Assembly: GCA_017461345.1 (NCBI GenBank)
Contig: JAFTYP010000023.1
Span: forward strand, 1 to 64,000
Length of the DNA stretch: 64,000 bases
Direction of reading: 5' to 3'
Source: Bacteroidaceae bacterium
GTDB lineage: Bacteria > Bacteroidota > Bacteroidia > Bacteroidales > Bacteroidaceae
The translations under genes and the position numbers were made by a program. Below are positions 8,105-16,846 of the stretch, piece after piece; the first letter of the stretch is position 1, and each line of letters opens with the position of its first letter. The notes beneath the pieces are model-generated. The model did no database searches. It was not told the DNA's origin and saw only the letters and a list, made by a program, of their open reading frames with translations.

Positions 8105-9268
8105 CATGCTCATTGCGATTCCCATTTCCAGTCCTCGCAGTTCTGCCAGTCCTCGCAGACGGCCAATGCAACTGTATCCGGGATTGGTTTTCTTCTTGAG
8201 GTCATCGCACATCTGATGTCCGTGGTCGGGACGCATGACGATGCTCTTCTGTCGTTTCTGCTGAATCTCCAGGAAGGCTTTCATCACTTCATACATCGGG
8301 ACGTCGCCTTCGAGATGGTTCGCTTCGTGGAAGTTGCCTTCGGCGTCTCTTTGGGTGCTGCGAAGATGTACGAAATCGATGCGGTCCCAGAAACGGCGCA
8401 TCATGGCGGGAAGGTCGTTTTCTGCGCTTACGCCGAACGAGCCGGTGCAGAGACATAGTCCGTTTGCTGGGCTTGGAACGGCATCGACGAGTGCTTGGAA
8501 GTCTTCTGCTGTGCTGAGAATTCGAGGCAGACCAAGTATGGACATGGGTGGGTCGTCTGGATGAATGACGAGTTTTACCCCGGCTTGTTCTGCAGCGGGA
8601 CACACTTCTTTGAGGAAATAGATGAGGTTTGCACGCAGTTTTTCCGGTGTGATGTCTTTATATCTGTCGAGTTCCTTTTGGAATTGTTCGAGGGTAAAAC
8701 TTTCTTCGGAGCCGGGTAGGCCTGCAATCATGTTGCGTGTGATGAGTTGTTTTTCTGCCTCATCCATCTGTTCGTAACGGGCCTTTGCCTTGTTTTTTTC
8801 TTCGTCGGTGTACTCTTTTTCTGCTCCTGGGCGACGCAGGATAAAGAGGTCGAAGGCTACGAAGGCTGCTTTTTCGAAGCGAAGGGCACGACTGCCGTCG
8901 GGCATTTCGTATGCCAGATTGGTGCGAGTCCAGTCGAGAACCGGCATGAAGTTATAGGTTACGACGTCCACGCCGCATTCTCCGAGGTTGATGAGGCTTT
9001 GTTTGTAATTGTCGATGTACTGTTGGAAGTCGCCTGTCTGTGTTTTGATATGTTCGTGGACCGGTACGCTTTCTACGGCAGCCCAGCGCAGACCTGCATC
9101 CTCAATGATTTGTTTGCGTTTGAGGATTTCTTCTTTTGTCCAGACCACACCATTGGGGATGTGGTGCAATGCGGTGACGATGCCTGTGGCTCCTGCCTGC
9201 CTGATGTCCTGCAGGCTTACTGGGTCGTTGGGTCCATACCAACGGAAACTTTGTTCGCAAAGTATCAT
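8099..9268 (-). CDS. uxuA: Mannonate dehydratase
   Basis: 389 residues, full length. Dehydrates D-mannonate to 2-keto-3-deoxy-D-gluconate. Family features are [13 protein letters not shown] near the start, [10 protein letters not shown], the central HPDDPP metal-site region, CTGSFG, and VHLRSTQRD and MRPDHGH near the end. It is the third gene of the operon, 44 bases after the SDR gene. Together with uxaC and the SDR it completes glucuronate to KDG. The kinase and aldolase that would follow are not in this window. Confidence 0.97.
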   Translation of the reverse strand: MILCEQSFRWYGPNDPVSLQDIRQAGATGIVTALHHIPNGVVWTKEEILKRKQIIEDAGLRWAAVESVPVHEHIKTQTGDFQQYIDNYKQSLINLGECGVDVVTYNFMPVLDWTRTNLAYEMPDGSRALRFEKAAFVAFDLFILRRPGAEKEYTDEEKNKAKARYEQMDEAEKQLITRNMIAGLPGSEESFTLEQFQKELDRYKDITPEKLRANLIYFLKEVCPAAEQAGVKLVIHPDDPPMSILGLPRILSTAEDFQALVDAVPSPANGLCLCTGSFGVSAENDLPAMMRRFWDRIDFVHLRSTQRDAEGNFHEANHLEGDVPMYEVMKAFLEIQQKRQKSIVMRPDHGHQMCDDLKKKTNPGYSCIGRLRGLAELRGLEMGIAMSMS

Positions 9269-9312
9269 GGGGATGTCGTTATTACATTATGCCGTTATAT
9301 CGTTTTTATGCT

Positions 9313-10122
9313 CTAAATGGAGAAGGCGTCAAAGCCGCCGTCAACTACGGAGAGGACTCCTGTCACGAAACTGCTGGCGTCGCTGATGAGGTAGTGTACG
9401 GTTCCGAAGAGTTCTTCCGGTTCTGCGAAACGACCGGCTGGCGTGTGGGCAATGATTGTCTTGGCTCTGTCGGTCAGCGAACCGTCTTCGTTCGTCAGGA
9501 GCGAACGGTTTTGGTTTGTTAGGATGAAGCCCGGAACGATTGCATTGACGCGCAACTTGGGGCTGAACTTTGTGGCAAGTTCTGCTGCCATGTACTTTGT
9601 GTAATTGGCGATGGCTGCTTTTGCTGCGCCATAACCTACAACGCGTGTGAGTGGACGCAACGCACTTTCGGAGCAGAAGTTCACGATGGCACCTTTTTCG
9701 TTCTTTGCCATTACGGGCACAAAAACTTGTGTAGGGATGACTGTGCCGAAGAGGTTGAGTTCTACGACTTTCTTGAATGCATCGAGGTCGAGGTCGAGGA
9801 ATGTTTTGTCGGGTGCGATGGTGGCTCCTGCCATGTTGCCGCCGGCGGCATTGAGCAGTATGTCAATCGTGCCATAGCGTGCTACGATTTCGTCGCGGTT
9901 CTGTTCGAGGAGTTCCTTGTTCATGACGTCGGAGACAAGGAAGAGGGCTTCGCCTTTCTTCTTAAGTTCTGCTTCCAGTTCTTTGCCTTGTTCTTCTCCG
10001 CGTCCCAGGACAACGACTTTGGCTCCTTGTTCTACAAGATAGTGTGCAATGTTTCGGCCTAAGATGCCATAGCCACCGGTGATGACTACAACTTTTCCGG
10101 TGATGTCAAACAGATTATTCAT
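9313..10122 (-). CDS. SDR-family oxidoreductase, probable D-mannonate oxidoreductase (fructuronate reductase)
   Basis: 269 residues. Short-chain dehydrogenase/reductase: nucleotide-binding VVITGGYGILGRN near residue 15, NAAGGN near residue 92, the YGAAK catalytic motif (Tyr and Lys) at about 165-170, and a C-terminal DGGFDAF. In proteobacteria fructuronate is reduced by UxuB, a long-chain polyol dehydrogenase. Here the position between the transporter and uxuA suggests that this unrelated SDR does the same step. The substrate is inferred from context; the fold is certain. Confidence 0.88.
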   Translation of the reverse strand: MNNLFDITGKVVVITGGYGILGRNIAHYLVEQGAKVVVLGRGEEQGKELEAELKKKGEALFLVSDVMNKELLEQNRDEIVARYGTIDILLNAAGGNMAGATIAPDKTFLDLDLDAFKKVVELNLFGTVIPTQVFVPVMAKNEKGAIVNFCSESALRPLTRVVGYGAAKAAIANYTKYMAAELATKFSPKLRVNAIVPGFILTNQNRSLLTNEDGSLTDRAKTIIAHTPAGRFAEPEELFGTVHYLISDASSFVTGVLSVVDGGFDAFSI

Positions 10123-10158
10123 TGTGTGTCTTCTATATGTCGAGTTTATTTTTTATCA

Positions 10159-11628
10159 TTATCCCTGTACTGCCTTGTATTTTGGCACGAAGGCTTTAAG
10201 CACCATCCAGCCGAGCAGATAGGCTACGGCACAGTAGCAGAAGATGATGAAGTAGCCTGCGGGCTTGCCTTCGAAGCCGAGGAACTGCATCTGTGTCTTG
10301 TCGGCATAGTCGAAGAGATAGCCGCTAATCCAGTTGATGAGGAATGAACTGATGCCGCCTGCCATGCCGTTGATGCCTGTCATTGTGCCTACAGCCTTCT
10401 TGGGGAAGAGGTCGCTGCCCACAGAGAAGAGGTTGGCCGACCAACTCTGATGTGCTGCACCAGCCAGACCAATCAGTATGATGGGGAACCAATAACTGTA
10501 TGCGCCGAGGGGTTGTGCAAACAATGTGAGCAAGGGGAACAGCGTGAAGATGAACATAGCCTTGAGGCGAGCGTCGTAAGGGTGCTGTCCGGTTTTGTTG
10601 ACAATAATGGTAGGCAATTTGCCGCCATAGATGGAAAGCATCGTGATGGCATAGAGTACGAAGATGAGCAACATGGCAGTTGGGTTGTCGGTCTTTAGTC
10701 CATAGACATCGCTGATGTATGCCGGCGTCCAGAAAAGGAAGAACCACCACACGCCGTCAGTAATGAGTTTGGCAAAGAAGATGCCCCAAGTCTGCGGGAA
10801 TGTAAGGAACTTGTGGAAGGGTAGCCCCCCCCCTTCTTCTTCCTGCTGGGAGTGGGAATTATGAGCCCTTCCCTTTAGGGGAGGGTTTGGGAGAGGCTTG
10901 GTATCTTCATCCTGCTGAATATATGCCAGTTCTGCCTTGTTTACGCCAGAACATTCTTCGGGTTTCTTGTAGATGAAAACCCATGCTCCAAGCCAAACGA
11001 AGCCCAATGCACCGATGATGATGAACGCCATTTCCCATCCGTAGAACTTGGCAATAAGGGGGATGCAGATTGGGGCAACGAGTGCGCCAATGGTGCTTCC
11101 GCTGTTGAATATGCTGGTGGGGAAGGCTCTGTCCTTCTTCGGGAAGTATTCGGCCGTTACCTTGATGGCGCAGGGGAAGTTGCCGCTTTCGCCCAGGCCG
11201 AGCACGATTCGGCTGATGATGAAGAACCAGGCACTGACGGATGCAATGACTGCCGTACTGGTGCCTACAGCATTGATGAGGTCTTCTTTGCCTTCAAGCC
11301 CCAGCCACTCTACTGTTGCCACACCGCAGAAGGCGTGCATGCAAGCACCCAACGACCAGATGCCGATAGCCCAAAGGTAGCCCTTCTTTGTGCCAATCCA
11401 GTCCATGAAACGGCCGCTGAAGAGGTTGCCGATGGCATAGACAATGGAGAAAATGGCGGCAATGCGACCGTAGTCGGCATCAGTCCAGTGAAACTCGGGC
11501 GCGATAAAGTCTTTCCACGTAAGGGAAAGAACCTGACGGTCCATGTAGTTGATAGTTGTTGCGAGGAAAAGCATTCCGCAGATAACCCAACGATAGTTGG
11601 TCATCTTGCCAGTAGAGTTGTTTTGCAT
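10159..11628 (-). CDS. MFS transporter, probable hexuronate uptake (ExuT-like)
   Basis: 489 residues with about twelve membrane segments. It has the anion:cation symporter features NYMDRQVLS, GLGESGNFP and GSTIGALVAP in the first half and TDGVWWFFLFWTPAYI in the second, typical of sugar-acid carriers. First gene of the hexuronate operon, so it probably imports glucuronate or galacturonate. Oddity: the central cytoplasmic loop (residues about 244-268) is built from a GC-rich palindromic repeat reading LPNPPLKGRA and a nine-G run, neither of which looks like transporter sequence. The length is somewhat above the family norm because of it. The frame is intact as given. Confidence 0.9.
   Translation of the reverse strand: MQNNSTGKMTNYRWVICGMLFLATTINYMDRQVLSLTWKDFIAPEFHWTDADYGRIAAIFSIVYAIGNLFSGRFMDWIGTKKGYLWAIGIWSLGACMHAFCGVATVEWLGLEGKEDLINAVGTSTAVIASVSAWFFIISRIVLGLGESGNFPCAIKVTAEYFPKKDRAFPTSIFNSGSTIGALVAPICIPLIAKFYGWEMAFIIIGALGFVWLGAWVFIYKKPEECSGVNKAELAYIQQDEDTKPLPNPPLKGRAHNSHSQQEEEGGGLPFHKFLTFPQTWGIFFAKLITDGVWWFFLFWTPAYISDVYGLKTDNPTAMLLIFVLYAITMLSIYGGKLPTIIVNKTGQHPYDARLKAMFIFTLFPLLTLFAQPLGAYSYWFPIILIGLAGAAHQSWSANLFSVGSDLFPKKAVGTMTGINGMAGGISSFLINWISGYLFDYADKTQMQFLGFEGKPAGYFIIFCYCAVAYLLGWMVLKAFVPKYKAVQG
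10825..10899. repeat. GC-rich palindromic repeat and G9 tract inside the MFS gene
   Basis: Positions 10825-10833 are nine C on the plus strand, hence nine G in the gene. Positions 10868-10892 hold a CCCTTCCCTTTAGGGGAGGG palindrome. Related GGGAGG/CCTCCC sequences lie at 12187-12232 and 17860-17893. The encoded PPLKGR peptide is what such intergenic repeats give when translated. Confidence 0.7.
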
Positions 11629-11658
11629 TAGTTTTGCTTTTATTTAGTTTATTTAGCG

Positions 11659-11700
11659 CAAAGATAGTAAGAATAACAACACTATGCAAAATCTTTGCCA
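11659..11700 (-). promoter_or_regulatory. Promoter of the hexuronate operon
   Basis: On the minus strand a CAAA complement at 11697-11700 (TTTG) lies upstream of TATCTTTG at 11659-11666. The spacing is longer than the usual 20 bases if measured to that TTTG, so the downstream box is the firmer part. The predicted leader to the ATG at 11628 is about 25 bases. No operator or regulator gene is recognisable nearby. Confidence 0.6.
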
Positions 11701-11829
11701 AAAACTTGCTCCGAGTTGTATTATTTTGGCACATTCGGGCAGATAAAATAAGTTTTTGAAGACACTCCAACTTATTATGGAGGCGAATTGTCGGAATGTT
11801 CCTGATATTATGGTGATGTGTGTGCTCTT

Positions 11830-11895
11830 CAGACTACACGTGTATAGTTGGCCAACTTAACGTGTATACTTTGCCAACTTAACGTGTATGGTTTT
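11830..11895. repeat. 22-bp tandem array, locus B
   Basis: Units at 11830-11851, 11852-11873 and 11874-11895, then a partial CAGACTAT. Two units contain CCAACTTAACGTGTAT and the first contains ACACGTGTATAGTT. The array lies in the 357-base gap upstream of the hexuronate promoter, downstream of the 50-codon gene. Confidence 0.85.
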
Positions 11896-11914
11896 CAGAC
11901 TATGCTGAAAAGAA

Positions 11915-11944
11915 AATCCCGATGCACAAATGTGTATCGGGATT
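11915..11944 (-). terminator. Terminator after the 50-codon gene
   Basis: A 14-bp stem with one G-T pair (AATCCCGAT arms) and a short loop. On the minus strand it is followed by TTTTCTTTT. A smaller hairpin (CCTGCC with GGCAGG) precedes it at 11952-11967. Confidence 0.75.
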
Positions 11945-11985
11945 ATCGTTATCCTGCCTTTCGGCAGGGGTTAGAAGTATAGAGT

Positions 11986-12138
11986 TTATTCCTCTTCGTT
12001 CCAAATGCTCCAACTGTTGTCTTCCTTGCCTAAAGCCTGGCTTCCGTCAACAGTGCTGTCGCTAATAATCAGGCTCTCGGCCAACATCTGTGCAGCCTGT
12101 GCCTCTTCTATTTTCATAGATGGTGCTAAGTATTTCAT
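11986..12138 (-). CDS. Small conserved-looking protein, 50 residues, function unknown
   Basis: Starts MKYLAPSMKIEEAQAAQML and ends SWSIWNEEE. It is acidic and without Cys. It has no classical signal peptide or membrane segment. Similar short MKKYxxPxxKV-type peptides are, as I recall, frequent in Bacteroidales next to genes for exported proteins. It starts 98 bases after the end of the 1464-residue surface protein on the same strand and is followed by a good terminator, so it is probably the last gene of that transcript. Support comes from an ATG start, codon use like its neighbours and the terminator. Function unknown. Confidence 0.65.
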   Translation of the reverse strand: MKYLAPSMKIEEAQAAQMLAESLIISDSTVDGSQALGKEDNSWSIWNEEE

Positions 12139-12186
12139 AGTCTTAATTAATTATGGTATTACATTATAATATATAAGTCGTTTCAA

Positions 12187-12232
12187 AATCCCCTAAATCC
12201 CCTCCCTTGTGTCGGGAGGGGGGAGGGGAAGA
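12187..12232. repeat. GC-rich palindromic intergenic repeat
   Basis: CCCCTCCCTTGTGTCGGGAGG-type hairpin between the large surface-protein gene and the 50-codon gene. It is related to the repeats at 10868-10892 and 17860-17893, and could act as an RNA processing or attenuation hairpin. Confidence 0.6.
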
Positions 12233-12236
12233 AATC

Positions 12237-15200
12237 TTATTTCAGCACTTTCTTGCCGCCAACGATGTTGATGCCCTTCTGCATCTTGCCGAGGCGCTGG
12301 CCTGCAACATTGTAGATAGGAGCATTTTCACCATTGTTTGCATCAATGCCGTCGATGCCGGTTGCATCGTTACCAGCGAAGGGATAGAATGCCTTCACAG
12401 CAGTTGTGAATTGCAAGTAGCCCTTACCGGCAGCAATGGTAGAACCGGTTGTTGCCTTTGCAAAGCCTACCACATTCTCCTGCTTAGCAAGGATGTACTG
12501 AGTACCGTCGGCTGTAACGTCAGCAGTAGCAGCAATGAGTTCGTTAGTAGCACCAAGAACAGCATCGGTAGTAGCGGGCACGGTGTATGTGCCTTCTGCG
12601 CCCTTCACAACAACGGCTGTGCCGGCAGGAACAGTTGTAACGTCAGCGAGTTGAACGTATGTGCCGTCGAATGTAGCAGCCTTAGGAGTAACCTCAGAAC
12701 CGGTGAAGTCAACGTCGACGGGAGCAACGAAGGTTGCATAGCCGGCATCGCTAACCTCTACGGTAGCACCTACATTAGCCTCGAGGCTGAAGTCGCAGTA
12801 AGCACCGCCGAAGTTCTGTTCGATGTAAACAGCAAGAACGTTCTTGCCAGCAACGAGCAGTGAAGGATCAACGTCAATAGTTCTCCAGTCGTTTTCGCCG
12901 CCTGTCCAGTCTTTTTCATACCATACCTTCTTGCCATTGAGGAATACTGAACAATCATCATCATGAGTAACCTTCAGTGTCAGTTTTGTGATGGCAGCAG
13001 GATTTTCAATAGTGAAGGGACGACGGAACCAGAAGGTGTTGTACTCACCAATCCAACGAGTCTTGTAAGGACCGAATGAGCCGAGAGGCATAAGCATTTC
13101 ATCCCAAGCAGAATCGTCGAAGTCGGCATTTGCCCATCCCTCTTCGATGTCTTCATATTCGTTGTCGCTTACACCAACAGCATGGCGGAACTTAGCAGTG
13201 TAGGGAGTAGTTGCGCCATTAGCGAGGATTACGGGAGCAGAAACTTTAGCACCGCATGCGCATGCGCCATTTTCGTATTCGTGTTCAGCGAGAGGCAGAG
13301 TTTCTGTCTTGAGAACCTTGCTGGTTGCACATTCCCAAACCTTCTTTCCAGGTACGGTACATGTAGATGCAGTTTCAGTAGGCTCGCCCCATGCGTGTGT
13401 CTGTTCGTTAATCCAGAACTCGCCGAGTTGGAAACCACCGTCGAAGTCCCATGCAGTGAACTTGAAGAACTTGTATGTCTCTGTACCGTCCACGGTGAAG
13501 ACTGTTTCTTCCTTGTTAGAAGTCTTAGCCTTATAGTTCTGAACTTGTTCGTCGATTACAGTCCATGTCTGGTTGTCGTTAGAACCTTCGAGTTTCCAAC
13601 TGCGAGGAGTGCGGCCTGGGTTGGTGTATGTGTCGTTACCGGTTACGAAACTGTACTGCTTAACAGCCACAGGCTCGCTGGCAATCATGATTGCCCAAGC
13701 ATCACCAGAACCAGAGCAACCGAACTTGGTTGTTGCATCATTGTCGAGGAGAGCAGAAAGCGGAGAATCGCCCCAGCCAGTGCCGCCAGTTACGATAGCA
13801 TAGCCCACTTCGTTTGTATCGAAGCGCTTGTACTCGGGCTCAGAAACAGTCAGTTCATAGTTTGCAGTCCAACCCTGGTCGGCATCGGTGGTAACAGTGA
13901 TGGTTACCTTGCCTGCAGCAACACCGGTTACAGTACCATCGGCAGCAACGGTAGCAATTGTCTCGTCAGAAGAAGACCATGTATAGGTAGCGCCGTCAAG
14001 GTTCTGTACGTCGGGCAAGAACTGAGCGGTTGAACCTACCATCACGATACGTGTCTCCTTATTATATGTAACGTAAGCTTGGTCGGCAAGTTTCTTGTAG
14101 CTATAGCCATCGAGGTTACCGCCTTGTGCAGGAAGAACGAATATGCGTGAAGCCTTGTCGTAGAAGCCGAATACACCGTCGTGACGCATTGCGGGTTTGA
14201 AGTCATAAACTTTCTCGCCTGCCTCGCTGATGGTGCAATAGTAGAAACGACCACGCATTGGGTTGTCGTTCTCGGGATTAGCGAAGAGTGACAGGTTACG
14301 TGTTGTCGGATTTGTAACAGTGTTGCCAGTGTAATATGTTTCACCATTTACAACCAACTTGGTAACATCGGCACTCACCTCATAGTCGGTATTGAGGCTG
14401 AAGGGAGCGAAGTTGTCGCCATCGCCTGTTGTACCGCCAGTAAAGTAACCGAAATGAGCTCTGTCGTTACCGTTCATGTAGAGGCTGATACCGGAACCTG
14501 CGCCATAGTTACGTCCGCAGAAGATACCACACCAACCAGTAGAGGTGTCATAAACCATGAACTTGGTGTCAATCTGTGTAGCGGTAACAGGATTGTAAGG
14601 CAGTGTGAATGCACGTTCTCTAGGTGCGCTAACGTTTTCGATGTACTCAAGCAATGTGTACTTAACAGGGTCAGCCCAGTCGATGGCATTGTATGGCTGA
14701 GGTAGAACGCGCTTTTCAACCTTGATGTCACCGAAGCTGAATGCAAATGGATTAGGCCAATTCTTTGCTTCCTCGGTGCTACCTTCTCCGTTGCCATGTG
14801 CACCGTCGTCAACAACACCAAACTGGATGCACATCAAAGCATAACTATGGTTTGCTTTGAAGTCTACATAGTAAGGCTGGTTTGATGTTTCTGTGTTAGG
14901 CATTGCTGTGTATGCCAAAGCCTGGCTAGGATCGTTGAAATCATCCCAAGGCAGAGACTCGTAGTCAAGGACGAAGAAGGGCAGAGTTGTATAAGAACTC
15001 CAAGAGTACCATGCATTGCCTGTGTAGTTGAATGATACGCGGTAGCTTTCGCCCTTTGTCAAACCGGTCAACTTATAAGTCAAGGGTTCCCAACCGCCAT
15101 TGCCTACATAGGGACTGAGGGTGTTTGTGGTTCCGTCAAAGTTGTTAACGCCGAATGTTGCATCGTATGCAGAACCTGGATAGCTCCAATTAGAGAGATT

Positions 15201-16631
15201 GCGGTAGTCTGTGCCAACTTCGGAAACTGATTGGTAAACCATCTGTCCTCTGTCAACCCAACTGCCATTGAAGTATTCATATTCGTGGCCTTCGAAAATA
15301 ACAATCTTGCCTTCATATGCAGTGATACCTGCTTGGCCTGCGGCAGTCTGACCGTCTGAGCTAAGTTCGAATTGGCCATTGTTGGCAGGGCCATAGAATG
15401 TACCTGTAAGTTTGTCCTTCAAACCGCCATTGCCTTCTCCGTCAATTGCGGGCACGAGTTCCATAACTTTTGTATCACCTTCGTAGAGGTCCAAACCATA
15501 GAGAGTGATAAATGGATTGTAGCAGTCTGTAATTTTTTCACCGCCAGGAACATCCTTGTTCTGTGCAAAGACATAGAGAGAAGTTTTGCAGTCTGCACCT
15601 TTTGGGCTGTCGGTGATTGTGCCGATGAGTGTTGTGCCATCAGCCTCGTAGATATCCATCTTGCCGGCAGCAGCATCAAGTACGGTAACAATCTTCTCGC
15701 CATAGCGCATTTGACTCTTGTCAGCAACTTCGCCACCAAGATTGATGGCAGCATTTGTTGTGAAGAAGCAGAAACGGTCTTTCCAACCATCTTGGAAATA
15801 TCCACAACCATAAGCAGCCTTCCAGTCGCCGCCTTCGAGAGCCTCCAATGTGCAGACAGCACGAGTATTCGTCTTGGGGATGTAGTTAAGGTTGATGTAT
15901 GGAATGGTTGCCATCGAAGTGTTGGTCTTGATGTATTCAATTTCTGTGATGCCATTACCTGCAACCTTCAAGGTGTTAACCTCTGTTACGACGCCATACT
16001 CTTCGTATTCGCCCAAGTTGTTGAGGGCATAGAACTTCATTGAAGCCTTGTCGTAGATGTAGGGGGCGCTGCCACTATAGGAAGCAAGGTCGTCAACAGG
16101 TGTTGCCTCGAACGGCTCTTCGAAACCAGTAGCTGGTACGTCGGGAGTGTAGTTCTCGTCGGGAGTGTATTCTACTGTGATGGTCTTCACCTGGAAAGAG
16201 TTCGTTGTAGTGAATGTTACTGACGAAGGGGTTGTGCCATCTTCCGGTGTCCAAGTACCTATACCTGTACCTGTATCTGCACTATAAATTCCAGATGCTG
16301 CGCCCACAAAGCTGGCCTGGACTTTCTGTTGAGTGGTGAAGGTAATCTTACTGATGGTAGTGCCAGTGGTGGTGCCAGCTACAGTAAATGATTTCCCCTT
16401 ACTAAAGGGAATGTAAGTTGTATTGACTGTCTGTGTTCCTTCGCCATCAAATGTGATTTTTACATAGCCAGGAGATTCTTCCCATGTGTAGGGCGTTGTG
16501 ACTTGTTGAGCTTGAATGCCAGTGCCTCCGAGCTTTTTCCACAATGCGCTTGCATCAAATGTGGCTTCATCAGCAAATAGCTGTCCGATGCCAAACACAA
16601 GCGAAGCGAGAATTAATAAATGTTTCTTCAT
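12237..16631 (-). CDS. Large modular surface protein (concanavalin-like, Ig-like, discoidin-like domains, sorting tail)
   Basis: 1464 residues with a signal peptide (MKKHLLILASLVFGIGQLFA). In order: a beta-rich N-domain (about 20-155); two related concanavalin-like segments, each with a DKAS motif (about 175-400 and 670-880); an Ig-like BIG2 domain (about 885-970, TYTWSSSDETIATV); an F5/8 type C-like domain (about 975-1110, SWKLEGSNDNQTW); a Cys motif HEYENGACACG (near 1150); a jelly-roll binding domain (about 1230-1310, FLNGKKVWYEKDW); a module shared with two other proteins here (about 1315-1430, VVVKGAEGTY, DGTQYILA); and the tail IYNVAGQRL...GGKKVLK. No catalytic domain is recognised. It is probably a surface glycan-binding or adhesive protein exported by type IX secretion (inferred from the tail). 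Confidence 0.82.
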   Translation of the reverse strand: MKKHLLILASLVFGIGQLFADEATFDASALWKKLGGTGIQAQQVTTPYTWEESPGYVKITFDGEGTQTVNTTYIPFSKGKSFTVAGTTTGTTISKITFTTQQKVQASFVGAASGIYSADTGTGIGTWTPEDGTTPSSVTFTTTNSFQVKTITVEYTPDENYTPDVPATGFEEPFEATPVDDLASYSGSAPYIYDKASMKFYALNNLGEYEEYGVVTEVNTLKVAGNGITEIEYIKTNTSMATIPYINLNYIPKTNTRAVCTLEALEGGDWKAAYGCGYFQDGWKDRFCFFTTNAAINLGGEVADKSQMRYGEKIVTVLDAAAGKMDIYEADGTTLIGTITDSPKGADCKTSLYVFAQNKDVPGGEKITDCYNPFITLYGLDLYEGDTKVMELVPAIDGEGNGGLKDKLTGTFYGPANNGQFELSSDGQTAAGQAGITAYEGKIVIFEGHEYEYFNGSWVDRGQMVYQSVSEVGTDYRNLSNWSYPGSAYDATFGVNNFDGTTNTLSPYVGNGGWEPLTYKLTGLTKGESYRVSFNYTGNAWYSWSSYTTLPFFVLDYESLPWDDFNDPSQALAYTAMPNTETSNQPYYVDFKANHSYALMCIQFGVVDDGAHGNGEGSTEEAKNWPNPFAFSFGDIKVEKRVLPQPYNAIDWADPVKYTLLEYIENVSAPRERAFTLPYNPVTATQIDTKFMVYDTSTGWCGIFCGRNYGAGSGISLYMNGNDRAHFGYFTGGTTGDGDNFAPFSLNTDYEVSADVTKLVVNGETYYTGNTVTNPTTRNLSLFANPENDNPMRGRFYYCTISEAGEKVYDFKPAMRHDGVFGFYDKASRIFVLPAQGGNLDGYSYKKLADQAYVTYNKETRIVMVGSTAQFLPDVQNLDGATYTWSSSDETIATVAADGTVTGVAAGKVTITVTTDADQGWTANYELTVSEPEYKRFDTNEVGYAIVTGGTGWGDSPLSALLDNDATTKFGCSGSGDAWAIMIASEPVAVKQYSFVTGNDTYTNPGRTPRSWKLEGSNDNQTWTVIDEQVQNYKAKTSNKEETVFTVDGTETYKFFKFTAWDFDGGFQLGEFWINEQTHAWGEPTETASTCTVPGKKVWECATSKVLKTETLPLAEHEYENGACACGAKVSAPVILANGATTPYTAKFRHAVGVSDNEYEDIEEGWANADFDDSAWDEMLMPLGSFGPYKTRWIGEYNTFWFRRPFTIENPAAITKLTLKVTHDDDCSVFLNGKKVWYEKDWTGGENDWRTIDVDPSLLVAGKNVLAVYIEQNFGGAYCDFSLEANVGATVEVSDAGYATFVAPVDVDFTGSEVTPKAATFDGTYVQLADVTTVPAGTAVVVKGAEGTYTVPATTDAVLGATNELIAATADVTADGTQYILAKQENVVGFAKATTGSTIAAGKGYLQFTTAVKAFYPFAGNDATGIDGIDANNGENAPIYNVAGQRLGKMQKGINIVGGKKVLK

Positions 16632-16683
16632 ACTTGTAGAAGTTTAGTTAATAAATATTGGTTAATTATTATAGTTTTCGCAT

Positions 16684-16715
16684 CAAAGTTAGTATTATTT
16701 GCAATACGACACAAA
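16684..16715 (-). promoter_or_regulatory. Promoter of the large surface-protein gene
   Basis: Minus strand: TTTG (16712-16715), a 20-base spacer, TAACTTTG (16684-16691). The leader to the ATG at 16631 is about 45 bases. Confidence 0.8.
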
Positions 16716-16770
16716 GAAAATTTAAAATTTTATGCTTTGTAGGGTTAAATTTATAATGTATAGATGCGAT

Positions 16771-16813
16771 TTGCCCCTTTGCAACATCTCTTTCGGGGTG
16801 TGCAAAGGGGCAA
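16771..16813. terminator. 13-bp hairpin after asd
   Basis: TTGCCCCTTTGCA at 16771-16783 pairs perfectly with 16801-16813 around a 17-base loop. A T9 run follows on the plus strand, but nothing T-rich follows on the minus strand. It lies 34 bases downstream of the asd stop. It is the likely end of the asd transcript. Confidence 0.55.
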
Positions 16814-16846
16814 TTATGCTTTTTTTTTATGTGTTCGGCAGGTGTC

